64,000 bases of DNA. Source: Leuctra nigra (taxonomy: Eukaryota > Arthropoda > Insecta > Plecoptera > Leuctridae). The translations under genes and the position numbers were made by a program. Positions 32,152 to 42,372 of this stretch are shown piece after piece (positions within the stretch are counted from its first letter, which is position 1; every line of letters starts with the position of its first letter). Location of the stretch: positions 27,747,997 through 27,811,996 of the forward strand of contig OW203765.1 of assembly GCA_934045905.1 (NCBI GenBank), read 5' to 3'. The notes below the pieces were generated by a model. It searched no databases. It was not told where the DNA came from and worked only from the letters and a program-made list of their open reading frames with translations.

Positions 32152-35100
32152 TCAAACAGCAGTTGCATAGGGTGACTCCCAGTCCCTCCTGAATACCTCC
32201 TCCAACTGCCTCCTGACTTCCTCCTCCTTCACCACCAACCCGATCCCGGCCGTATTGACGAAATAATCCCCGGACCAGTTGGACGTGCCGATGTACGCCG
32301 TCTCGTCCGTAACCATGTACTTGTTGTGATTCACGCGACCGAACGGGATCCTGGCTTGCTCGGGCGTGCTCGGGACCTCGAAGAGCTTCGTCTCGACGAC
32401 GACGCGAGGGTAGGCGGCGGTCAGGATCGACAGAGAGCGGAGGAAGAGAGGGAGAGACGGCCGCGTGTGGTTCCAGTGGCTGGCCAGAAGGCGCACGGTG
32501 ACGCGGCGGTCGATGGCGGCCGTGCGCAGGGCGTCGTCGATGGCGGGCCAATAGGAGGGCGGCTTGGAGTAGATCATGAGCGGGAAGTAGTCCATCACGG
32601 CGATGTAAACAAACTTCTTGGCGCTGCCTGTGGAGAGAGACGGAGAGTTAGATGAGAACATTTCTTGATTAGTTAAAACTTCTGCATATTACAGCAAATA
32701 CCAGACTTATCATTATGATGGGAAATTGAATCCCCATAATTGGGTTCTATTTCGTGTGTTTTATCAGTTTTTACATTGTTGAAAGCACTTTCAAGTCCAG
32801 TAAAACTGAAAATGGTTGAGCAGACTTTTTTCAACTTAAAAGATGTTAAGTAAAGGATACTTCCAAGAAAGAGAGCCTTATTTATGTAGTTTCTAATCCT
32901 TTTATCTCGTGGTAGAATTTAACACAGTGAATTTAAGTTGAATTTAACACAATTACTACATACATATTTTCATATCCTGAAAATTGTGCCTCGAAAATGT
33001 CTTTAAAACTTCAGATAATAATAGTAAGAAAATAAAGAAAACATGAAAACTGTACTCTGATTTTTGGTGAAATTGGTTTAGTTCTTCATAATTAGTACCT
33101 CTACTTCAAGTATAAGTTATAGCAGCAATTATGATTTCGGAGTGTACTCGGCCTCCGCGTGGCGTCGCATGCTACTGACCGATGACATCTAGTATGGCGT
33201 CCAGGTCCTGCGTGCGTCCGTGGGGACAGAACGGCGGCGGCGAGCTGGAGATGTAGACACTGGCGACGGTGGCGTTGATGTCCACGCTCATTGGCCTCAC
33301 TCGGTTGTACTCCGTCTCCAGCTCGGCCGGCCAGTGCGGCGGCAGCTTGGCTCCGGCCACGCCGAGGTACCAGTACACCGAGAACAGCTTGGCCATGTCG
33401 CTGGCCAGGCCGGTGCAGTTGCTCAGGACTGCACCCAGCTCCTTCACCTGCCAGACAATCACACGGGCGTATTGCGTGAGTTAGTTAGGTACACGATGGA
33501 AGGGGAATTTCTAGTATCCACACAAAAGATATTTATAAGTACGTACATTTTTACGGATTTGAAGTTGTCAAAAACATAACCTTTGATAGGACTTTAAAGT
33601 GATTTTTATTTTTTTTTGTAATGGCGTTACTTACAGGACTGGTAGTCCTACTGCCGCCTCAACAACTCTGCTCCATTGACGATGCGCCATTATATATAGG
33701 AGGTGAAGATAGATGGTTGAGGATTCGTAACTTAGGGATGCCAAGCGAGTGAGTAGTTAGCTCCCTGCGCTCTGCTGTTGTTTAACATCCCATCCCAAGG
33801 ACAGTGTAACGCCCGTCGAGAGACTGATAACAGGTGCAGGGGTGTCGTTACACTAACCCCCAAACACTCCAGTCTCTCTGGCCCAACGGCAGCAACTGGC
33901 AAGGCAGAGTTGAACAGTCACCCATCCAACCGCTGACCGCGCTCAATGTTGCTTAACCTCCGTAATCTGACGAGAACCAAGGTATCCATTACACCAGCCG
34001 TTAGGTTAAAAAAAAAATTAGCAACATAAAAGTTGTAAAACGAATACTTTCTCTAAGAAATGTAGTCTTTTGTGCAGATTCAATTCCCCTTCTTTCAAGA
34101 AGTAATTAGAACAAAAGAAGAATGTATGCAGAAGAGTAAAAGTACTCATTGTGCAAGACAGGACAGCTTAATACAATTTTTAAATAATTTTAATTGCTTA
34201 TTCAAATTTTTTTATGAGAATACAAGTTTTCAATCAAATAATATCGCATATATGATATGAATTCACTTGTATTTAAGCTAACCCATACATGTTTTATGTA
34301 CTTGTCCATGGGATGATAATACAATACAATACAATACAACTGAGGAGCGGATATGACTGTGAATTGCACCTGCGTAAGCGAGCGCCAGTCCATGTTGGCG
34401 CTACCGACGTACACGTGGCGCTTGTCAACGATCCACATCTTGGTGTGGAGCACACCGCCGCCCATCAGTCCAGCCACGTCCACGTCCCGAACCTGATGAC
34501 AACGATAGCAGATATGACTACTAAATATAAACATAAATTACAACGTAATGAAACATAATTTTGCATAGATAAAATAATAAAGGTTCTAAAAATTACTAAA
34601 TTAGTCATTGCCGACATTATGTGCACACTTTTTGAATACATTTCAATTTTGTGATATGTAGGAAAGGAACTGTTTGCACAATTGTCATGTTCACTTTTTG
34701 ACAGCTAGGTACACCCAACAAAAGATAAAATCGCAAATTTGAAAGAAAAGGATTGGCTGATATTGGTTTGATGGCATCATCCCTTGAAGTATGTACTAAC
34801 GCATCATCTAACCTAGTAGGTGAGCTCTGATTTCATTGATAATAACAAGGATTGACTGTCAAGAAACCTGACCAGCAGGCAATCCGTTTCGCTCAAATAC
34901 CGTTTTATGATTTGTTGGGTGTACCTTCTGAAATACATGGAGTATCAAATTTTTCAGAAATTACAACTCTCAAACAAAACAGAGATTTGACCATGATTAA
35001 TGAATGTAGTAGGTACCTAATAAAAGAAGTTGTGTGTGAGTTGTCATTATCGTTTGACATTTTTTTGTTTTTTTTGTTATGGCGTTAGGACTGGTAGTCC

Positions 35101-38100
35101 TACTGCCACCTCAACAACTCTACTTCATTGACGATGCGCCATTATATAGGAGGTGAAGTTGGTTGAGGATTCGTAACTTAGGGATGTTAAGCGAGTAGTT
35201 AGCTCCCTGCGCTCTGCTGTTGTTTAACGTCCCATCCAACGGACGGTGTAACGCCCGTCGAGAGACTGATAACAGGTGTAGGGGTGTCGTTACACTAACC
35301 CCCAACCACCCCAGTCTCTCTGGCCCAACGGCAGCAACTGGCAGGACAGAGTTGAGTGGTCACCCATCCAACCGCTGACCGCGCTCAATGTTGCTTAACC
35401 TCGGTGATCTGACGAGAACCGAGGTATCCATTACACCAGCCGTTGGGTATCGTTTGACAATGGTCGCTTATAAAATATAAACACTGCTACGCAGCCATGA
35501 TTTACGTTCTGCCTGCCCATGCATAACGTATTCACTGTCGGCTTGATTTCATTCAACTCAGCGTACCTCCGCAGCACCTTGCGACACAAGCAGTTCCGTG
35601 TCTTCGTTCTTCTTCGACTTGTCTTGAGCGATGCGCACTTTAATCCCGCGCTCCTTGCCGGCGCGCAGCAGTGCCTGGAACACCGCTTCCCCCTGGAACA
35701 TTGCAGAACATTGCGTTGACACCCATCTTTCTCAGCGGTCGACCGTTTTAGCAAATTGAGAGAAAAAAATGTTTCATAAGTGGGTGTAACTTTGAAGGGA
35801 TGTTCACATGATCAGTCTGATTGTATACTTGTGCATAGCACTTTTTCATTTTTGCTTCTTGCCTTGTTAATTAGGCGCCGGTTATTCAACAAAACCGCTC
35901 AAAACTATGAAATTTCCAATACGATTGGTGGCGACACCCGTGAACCAATTCCTCTCAAATTTTAATCATGACTAGATAAAAGACAAACTTAGGGTTATCA
36001 CTTGCCACATTTTTTAAATAAAATTTCATGGCACTCAGCAAGAGAAAATATACAATTTACCACCAAAAATCAACTAAATTTTACTAATTAACGAAGCAAA
36101 AAATTAAAAATTGTACCAAGTGATAACCCTAAGTTTGTCTTTTATCTGATCATGATTAAAATTTAAAATAATTTCGTCAACCCATTTTGTCTCAAATCCT
36201 ATTCAAAAACACACGGCAAAATCGCTCGCGCTTGCACCACCTTATGTGTGTGTGTGTGTGTGTGTGTGTACCTGCTGTGAGGATGGATCGGGATATACGT
36301 CAGCACTGCGAAGTGTCCAGTAGAACGAAGCGATGTCGATCGAGGACTCCGCTGAGTCGATGAGGTCAATCCACGTCTGATACGTTGACGAATGAGGAGT
36401 TGAGAGGTTCAAGCCGAGCGGGATGCTCTCCACGAGGCTCAGTCTACAGAACACAACAATAACTATCTTGAATAGGATTTACCCCTGAAAAATTTATATA
36501 TTGGGAAAACTGGTTTATTCTAAAATGCCTTCCAATTCCCTATTTCTAGATGTCGCCTAAAGAGTCATCAATTGTTATGAAGCTACACTCGTATGGGTCA
36601 TTCTCAATGGGATTGACGATTTGGTAAAATGCACTAACTTAAAAAAAATAGTTTTTAATCCGAGAAAATGTTATGTGGAATGATCAAGGATAATGTTTTA
36701 TACATTACCTAGAAAGGGTTTATCTAGTTTTAAATTTGGGTGCATTTTATGGCACAATTTAGAAAATGGTCATGAATGTTACTTTTACATTTGGCTCAAA
36801 TATGATTAAATTAATACTTGATCAGTAAAACTAGCACTGATTTAGATACATAATTGAAAGGCACATACAAAATTATATAATTATTGTGTAGTTTCACATT
36901 AACAAAAACTTTATGGAAATAGTCTTGACTCAGGGTAACAATCATGAAGGTCATGAATGTTACCAACATTCATGACCTGAGTCTCCTTACTAATAGATAA
37001 ATTAAACATTTATGATACATTTTCTGATTGGATACTTTATATACTACTCAAATACATGTTATATTTGAATATATTTGAAGTATATTTGAATGTTACTTTT
37101 TAAAGTAACATTCATGACCAGGTAACATTCATGATAATCTAGGCTTTAAAAATCAGAATACATACCAGTTTGTATAAAAATTTTCAAAGTATGTTTATGC
37201 CTACCAACATGAGGTTATATTTCAATTTCAATTTCAATTTCAATTTATCTTTATTTGCACATGTATATACATACAAAAAGGCGACATTCAACACTGAATG
37301 TTATAGAACACTTTCAATGTAAGATACTTCAATTAACATTGCTAATGCAATTAGTTATTTTTAAGAGGTAACATTCATGACTTGACTTTGAATTAAAATA
37401 CGCACATTGGAACAGTCTTCAGATGAGGCAAAGTACCATTTTCTTTGCAAAAGAAATCGCCAAACTACTACTCCTTCTTGAGTATAGTCTTATCTTAATT
37501 TTAAAGCGGTAAAATTCAAAAAGTAACATTCGTGACTAGTAGTGTGGGACAAAAGTTATCATAAGATTAAAAATTAAAATCGCTAACTAATGCTACATTT
37601 TCTTTAGTAGTCTGAAGAAGTGTGTTTCATAGATCATTAATAACTATTGCCTATCCATAATTAAAAATTGCAAATGTGAAAAATATCATGAAATATAATG
37701 AATATCATGGTGTGGGACAGCCTATTTTCAGGATTTTCAGAGTTTCAAAGTCCTACAAAATCTGCGTGAGGTATTTAATTACCTCAAAACTTTGGCAACC
37801 ACTTCCCAATTGTTCAAACTAATATATTCAACAAGAATAATGTGAATATGAGCGCAAAATTTCCAAATAAAAATTACTAAACACTGTGGACAGCAGTTCG
37901 TCAATTCTGTTGAGAATGACCCGTATGATGTCATTATCATGTCATAAAAATACAAATTAAAAATACAAAATCAGACCATAAAAATGAAAATCTAAAATAT
38001 TATCTGATTTAAGGTAGACCGTAAATTGGACAATTTACTTAATTCCCAAGAGAGCTAAGGGGAAGACAGACACATAAGTTTGGAAGTGAACATTCTTGTT

Positions 38101-38906
38101 GATCAAACTATACCTGCATTGGTCGTCAGTGAGCGAGTCACTAGAGATATGTTCGGAGTCGTCAGAGCCACTTCTCACGACGTACACTTTCCCGAGGACA
38201 GTGACTAGGCACACGAACACAAGCACGTAGCACGCCCAACTGCTGCAAATATATGGAGTATTAGTAGGTACACTCGACAATTCATAAAACGGTATTTGAA
38301 CGAAACGGATTGGCTTCTGGACCATTACCTAATATCGCCAATTTTTCAGTAGCACCGTGTTACAGTAGCACGATCGGCTAGTTACCATGGCGACAATGTT
38401 AGCTCTTATGGCTAAAACTTTTAAAACAAAAGTTGTGCTACAGTAACACGGTGCTACTGAAATTTGGCAATATTAGGTAAGGGTCCTGGGGTGCGATTAC
38501 ATAAAATGATAACTTCCTTGTCACGGTGACAAGTCCCTAGAAGGCCGTGAATAGCATTGAGTGAGAAGCTTGTCACCGTGACAAGAAAGTTATCATTTTA
38601 TGTAATCCCACCCCTGGTCAGGTTCATTGACAATCAATCCTTGTTATTATCAATGAAATCAGAGCTCACCTACAAGAGGTAGATGACGAGTAAGTATAGA
38701 CTTCATCCGATGATGCCATCACAATGTTTTCAGACAATACATTTCTTTCAAATACTGTTTTATGAATTGTCGAGTGTACCAATCTATCTAAAGCCAGCGA
38801 CTTTTCGGTGAATGTAAGCCATCCTTTCTGCATTCTTTTGCCATGCCCTTACTTACCTGTAGCTAAGACCTTCATAAAATCTCTTTTTGGCTGGAGTTTC
38901 CAGCAT
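32152..38906 (-). CDS. PLD3/PLD4-type phospholipase D family protein, seven exons
   Basis: Exons (minus strand): 38857-38906, 38114-38242, 36272-36443, 35567-35692, 34370-34492, 33180-33447 and 32152-32627, about 447 residues (human PLD3 490). All junctions are GT-AG and phases agree. Order: short cytosolic N-terminus, one membrane anchor (~18-40, [14 protein letters not shown]), LVESIP and [12 protein letters not shown]. First HKD: H175-T-K177 with D182 (HTKMWIVDK), then [12 protein letters not shown]. Second HKD: H390-N-K392 with D397 (HNKYMVTD), then [10 protein letters not shown]. Both catalytic triplets are intact, so an active type II lysosomal/ER enzyme is expected. Mammalian PLD3/4 are 5' exonucleases on single-stranded nucleic acid and make lysosomal phospholipids. 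The first exon frame is open upstream of the chosen ATG to its acceptor (CTTGTTTAG|GAATCC), so an earlier start in another exon is possible. Introns carry two 5S-derived SINEs and several MITEs. Confidence 0.92.
33610..34007 (-). mobile_element. 5S rRNA-derived SINE (SINE3-type), copy 1, PLD intron 5
   Basis: Read on the minus strand the head resembles 5S rRNA: GGTTCTCGTCAGATTACG, GGTTAAGCAACATTGAGCGC and GGTTGGATGGGTGAC in order and spacing. These include the internal polymerase III promoter region. A unique ~280-bp body follows, ending 'actaccagtcctgtaagtaacgcc' and an A-rich tail. Lies in the same sense as the PLD gene. Confidence 0.85.
34708..34925. mobile_element. TGTACACT-family MITE, copy 5 (diverged ends)
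   Basis: GGTACACCCAACAAAAGAT at the left, ATGATTTGTTGGGTGTACC at the right. The core 'cctagtaggtgagctctgatttcattgataat' is shared with copies 4 and 6. In PLD intron 4. Confidence 0.7.
35068..35449 (-). mobile_element. 5S rRNA-derived SINE, copy 2, PLD intron 4
   Basis: Second copy of the 33610-34007 element, ~90% identical by eye and in the same orientation. The 5S-like head (CGGTTCTCGTCAGATCACCG, GGTTAAGCAACATTGAGCGC) is closer to true 5S than copy 1. The tail ends 'actaccagtcctaacgcc' and A-rich sequence. Confidence 0.88.
35957..36164. mobile_element. MITE with ~45-bp terminal inverted repeats, PLD intron 3
   Basis: Left AAATTTTAATCATGACTAGA through 'aagacaaacttagggttatcacttg'; right inverse 'aagtgataaccctaagtttg' through TGATCATGATTAAAATTT. 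AT-rich interior, no ORF. Confidence 0.8.
36244..36270. repeat. (TG)13 microsatellite at a 5' splice site of the PLD gene
   Basis: On the transcribed strand the donor of exon 3 reads CAGCAG|GTAC followed directly by (AC)n. The CA repeat therefore begins inside the splice donor region. CA-rich tracts near 5' splice sites can alter exon use in other animals. Confidence 0.9.
36595..37922. mobile_element. 1.33-kb non-autonomous TIR element, PLD intron 2
   Basis: Starts GGGTCATTCTCAATGGGATT and ends with its inverse AATTCTGTTGAGAATGACCC. It is flanked by GTAT on both sides, a possible 4-bp duplication. The interior carries at least five 'gtaacattcatgac' motifs in both orientations, some as palindromes (GGTCATGAATGTTACC). 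A minus-strand LINE 3'-end-like patch (AATAAAGATAAATTGAAA repeats) is inside at about 37218-37255. No ORF over 60 codons. Confidence 0.75.
38325..38480. mobile_element. MITE with TTACCTAATATCGCCAATTT ends, nested
   Basis: Left end TTACCTAATATCGCCAATTT continues to 'cagtagcaccgtgttac'. The right end is the inverse, 'gtaacacggtgctactg' to AAATTTGGCAATATTAGGTAA. Arms are ~40 bp, ~155 bp overall. Confidence 0.8.
38487..38615. mobile_element. MITE with GGGGTGCGATTACATAAAAT ends, nested
   Basis: Left GGGGTGCGATTACATAAAAT then 'cttgtcacggtgacaag'; right inverse 'cttgtcaccgtgacaag' then ATTTTATGTAATCCCACCCC. Arms of nearly 50 bp around a ~30-bp centre. Confidence 0.8.
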
Positions 38907-39355
38907 GACTTCTTTTTGAGTTGGAGAGAGAAATACAAGGGATTCCTAAACAAGGAGACAAAAGTACGTGAGTTAAAACCACTCTGGATGTATACAAGTG
39001 TCAAAGCAGTACTTTACAAGTAAATGCAAATTTTTTAGGTTATTATCCCAGAAACTTACTTCAGGCGACGAACGTAAATTATCTTGTTCTTGGCCCATCG
39101 TCGAAAATATAATCAATCTGCTCTCATTAGCTATGGAAGTAGTAGGTTTAATAAACGTGTTGAAATGTTCACAATTTCACACCTTCTTCTAGCTGATGTT
39201 CTGCCAAGAGTTTCTTCCTTCCTCCTTCCTCCTCTTCCACCCCTCCCCCTCCTTTCCATCACTCCAACAAAACAGCTGTGCGTGAGGTGCAGCCGATTTC
39301 GCAACAACTTCACGCCTCGCAACTACTTCCTCGCCGCGCTCCTAGTGCTGGCCCT

Positions 39356-39368
39356 TGACCTTTGACCT
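39356..39368. promoter_or_regulatory. DR1 nuclear-receptor type motif (TGACCTTTGACCT)
   Basis: A perfect direct repeat of TGACCT with one base between, equal to AGGTCAAAGGTCA on the minus strand. This is the HNF4/USP-type DR1 consensus. It lies in a GC-rich patch (39200-39400) ~450 bp upstream of the first identified PLD exon, so could be in its promoter. Motif is seen; function is inferred. Confidence 0.4.
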
Positions 39369-40208
39369 TGGCAATGGCAACCTGTTGCTCGGCAAGTAAG
39401 TGTCGAGTTTTTATGGCACTATCCTAAAAAACAATTGATTTATAAACAGGGCCAGTAAACGTTGTATGTGTTGGTGGCGATGGTTGTGTAATGTTAGGGG
39501 GCTGGGGGGGGGGGGGGGGGGGGATTTTAATTTCTATAATCTAATTTAAAAATAGCCATTACGTACAAATTAAAAAAATAGAAACTTAAAATTTCTGGAA
39601 TGCCGATTGCCGATATAAAGTTGTCTCAAATAACAAAGATATAAGTATCAGTTCTATATATTTTTTTTATTTTCTACATAGGGGAAGGAGGAATGGATGA
39701 CTCTTACACAATATAATCAATATGACCCCCCCCCCCCCCCCTTCCTCTTAAAGGTTAAAAACATAAACCCAGGAAGCCCCTATACTTGTTTGTCTTTTAC
39801 ATTGTGTTTTGTATTGATCAATGACTTCAATTACGACCCCCCTTCCCCCCGCCCATATAATTACGCCATATTAGTGACTACACACACCCCTATGATCTTT
39901 GGACCACCCTAAAAAAATAATTATTAGTAAATTAATGAATCACAAACAGACTGACAATACAGTCCGACATTAAATAGGTTTCATCTCTTTTTCGCACTGT
40001 TTTATTTATGAAAATTGTGAGTTTGGAAAGTGTTTTCTCACAATTCTACCCCCCCTCCCCCCTTCAACCACCACCAGTTTCATCTGTCACAAAAAATACC
40101 CTCCCCCCACTTGTACATGAGAATTGAGATAATGGTGTCCAGAGAATTTAAAAAAATTACTCATGATAATGTTGCGCAACCATCATAGTTAGTAACCAGC
40201 CACTCATA

Positions 40209-41020
40209 CTGGGTGGCGCAAAAAAAAATAAACCCTGTTTGAGAGGTCACGTTATCGAAACTATTATAGATAGGATTCTGAAATTTGTACACATATTAGA
40301 AAACATACCAAAATTTAATATGTGCAAGTTTCAAAAACATATTGTAGGAAAAAAGTTATGTAACTACGGAGCTCAAATAGCGCGCGTCCAGAAAACTTCC
40401 AATGGCCGGGACGCTGCTTCTTCAAAACTACGTATGATATCAAGCTGAAAATTTCAAATTATATTGAACGAACAATTTCAATCAATTTGAACTAATGGAA
40501 CGAAATTTATGGAAACTTGAAGTTGAGCGTAAAATCAGAATATATGTAGATTATTTCTAAACTTTTATTAGCACACGTTATAAAAGTGAATTTTTTCTCA
40601 CTTCTGTTTTCAAGCTCAACTCAAGATTCAAGTTTTCAAGTTCAAGTTTCACTCCAAGATTCCATATATTTCGTTCCATTAGTTAAAATTTATTGAATTT
40701 TTTACACAATCAATCGTAATCTATTTTCAATATAATTTGAAACTTTCAGCTATGATATCGTACGTAGTTTTGAAGAAACAGCGTCCCGGCCATTGGAAGT
40801 TTTCTAGAGGCGCGCTATTTGAGCTCGGTATAATCAATATTTTGACAGCCAAATTTGAACAGCTGTAACTTTTATTCTACGATAGTAATGATTTTGAAAC
40901 TTGCACATATTAAATTTTGGTATGTTTTCTAATATGTGTACAAATTTCAGAATCCTATCTATAATAGTTTCGATATAGATGACCTCTCAAACAGGGTGAT
41001 TATTTTTTGCGCCACCCGGT
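40209..41020. mobile_element. Foldback element, ~811 bp with arms of ~300 bp or more
   Basis: Left GGGTGGCGCAAAAAAAAATA, right inverse ATTATTTTTTGCGCCACCCG. Inverted pairing continues inward through 'gaaatttgtacacatattag', 'aatggccgggacgctg' and 'aatggaacgaaat'. The 69-codon frame at 40239 lies in one arm and is not a gene. Confidence 0.85.
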
Positions 41021-41026
41021 AAAATT

Positions 41027-41284
41027 TGCAACTAGTAGCTTTTCGGAATACTTGGTTTTTGTGATGTTGAATCTAAAAAGGACCGTTTGTCACTACGTTT
41101 CGGATGTCTTCTCTACCATCTTCAGGTGAAGACAATTGAGTCTTCACCAGATGATGAGTCTTCACCTGAAGAATATGGCAGCGCTACGACTGCCGAATCG
41201 TAGTAACAAACGACCCTTTTCAGGGTCAACATCACAGAAACCTAATTTAGAGCGTGTACCGAAAAGCCACTACTAGTTGCAAAT
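41027..41284. mobile_element. MITE with TTTGCAACTAGTAGCTTTTCG ends
   Basis: Left TTGCAACTAGTAGCTTTTCG, right inverse CGAAAAGCCACTACTAGTTGCAA. The interior has further inverted pieces ('aaaggaccgtttgtcactacg' against 'cgtagtaacaaacgaccc') and repeated 'gtcttcacctgaaga'. It abuts the foldback element at 40209-41020. Confidence 0.75.
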
Positions 41285-41993
41285 TACGATAGCTCTCAGA
41301 CCCTCAGTCAACTCACTCATATTATAATCAGTGTGTGTAATTAAAGTGTAATGCGTTCATAAGAGGAAAGTTATCAAGGTTCGCTACATTTTAGATTTTA
41401 TTTAGAGCTCAATTTCGACTAAAATGTCTACGATAATTTTGGCGAAATGTGGAACTGATAAAGCCAGCTAAACAGAATTTGTTGATTTTTGATGAAAATC
41501 TGTATTATTTATATCTCTGCTGAGGAAGGTTACACCTGTTACACCAATGATATTATAGTTTTCATATCTTTGACACATTAGAAATGCTAATAAATTACTG
41601 CCTTGTTTTAATTGTAGTATTAATCCATAATAAATATAAGTAACCTTCAATTTAAAGCGGAAGTCGTTAAAATGTAAAACATAAAAAATGTGTATGTATG
41701 CATTATATTACCATCTTCTTATTCTTTGTTTGAAGCAAGTATTATAAATTGTAAAACGTTTTTAATATTATCTTGAAATTATATAATATGAAACGTTCAT
41801 GTTGTTACCGCGTTATCCATTAACCAATGAGTGAGCTTGTTTCATTTTCCATAATGGCTACTGCACCTGTTGCATAATTATTGCATGCCTTCGTCCTTTT
41901 GTTGACAAACAATACGTCTAAATGTAGAAAAAAATACCTAGTACTGTTAATTAGTGTGTACTAAACATGTATATCTTTATTATAAGTCATTAG

Positions 41994-42308
41994 GTAAGTG
42001 AAGATTTTGATTAAATGTCTAGATTTCCCTCATCGAAAGTGGCGGATCTAGTTAAAGAAAGAAGATGCTGAAAAGAATGACCTAACCTAACCTTAGTTGA
42101 CTTGAGCTTATAATTTGACTTTTGCCATGACTTTTGTTGTCAGATGTGCCACTTCATGTTATTACCAATATTCCAATGTCTTATTTCATGTTTGAATAGT
42201 TTTGGATTAGGGCAAAACTGTAGTTTCTGTCATATTAGTTCTGCATTCCATGGGCTGCATTAATTGGATTTGGTTAATTACAATTTGCCAATATTTTGTC
42301 ATTTTCAG
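41994..42308 (+). other. Probable 5' UTR intron of the zinc-finger gene
   Basis: TCATTAG|GTAAGTG at 41993/41994 is a strong donor, and CATTTTCAG|TAACAG at 42308/42309 is a clear acceptor 64 nt before the ATG. This suggests a noncoding first exon ending at 41993. Inferred from splice consensus only. Confidence 0.55.
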
Positions 42309-42372
42309 TAACAGAATGTGGGATCCACAGCCTTGTACGAAGTTGGAACATTTCTAACATTAGTTTACGAAT

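Larger units (their letters stand above)
38267..38780. mobile_element. TGTACACT-family MITE, copy 6, holding two other MITEs
   Basis: Outer ends GGTACACTCGACAATTCATA and TATGAATTGTCGAGTGTACC are perfect inverses. The core is split after 'ggattggcttctgg' and resumes at 'ggtcaggttcattgacaatc'. The gap holds the elements at 38325-38480 and 38487-38615. Starts 25 bp upstream (in transcript sense) of the acceptor of PLD exon 2. Confidence 0.8.

Noticed and set aside
32326..32655. Plus-strand ORFs over PLD exons (also 33220-33579)
   Set aside because: Antisense shadows of GC-rich coding exons whose minus-strand frame has clear PLD motifs.
33900..34007. A 5S rRNA gene
   Set aside because: Only the 5' portion resembles 5S and it is fused to an unrelated body with an A-rich tail, present twice.
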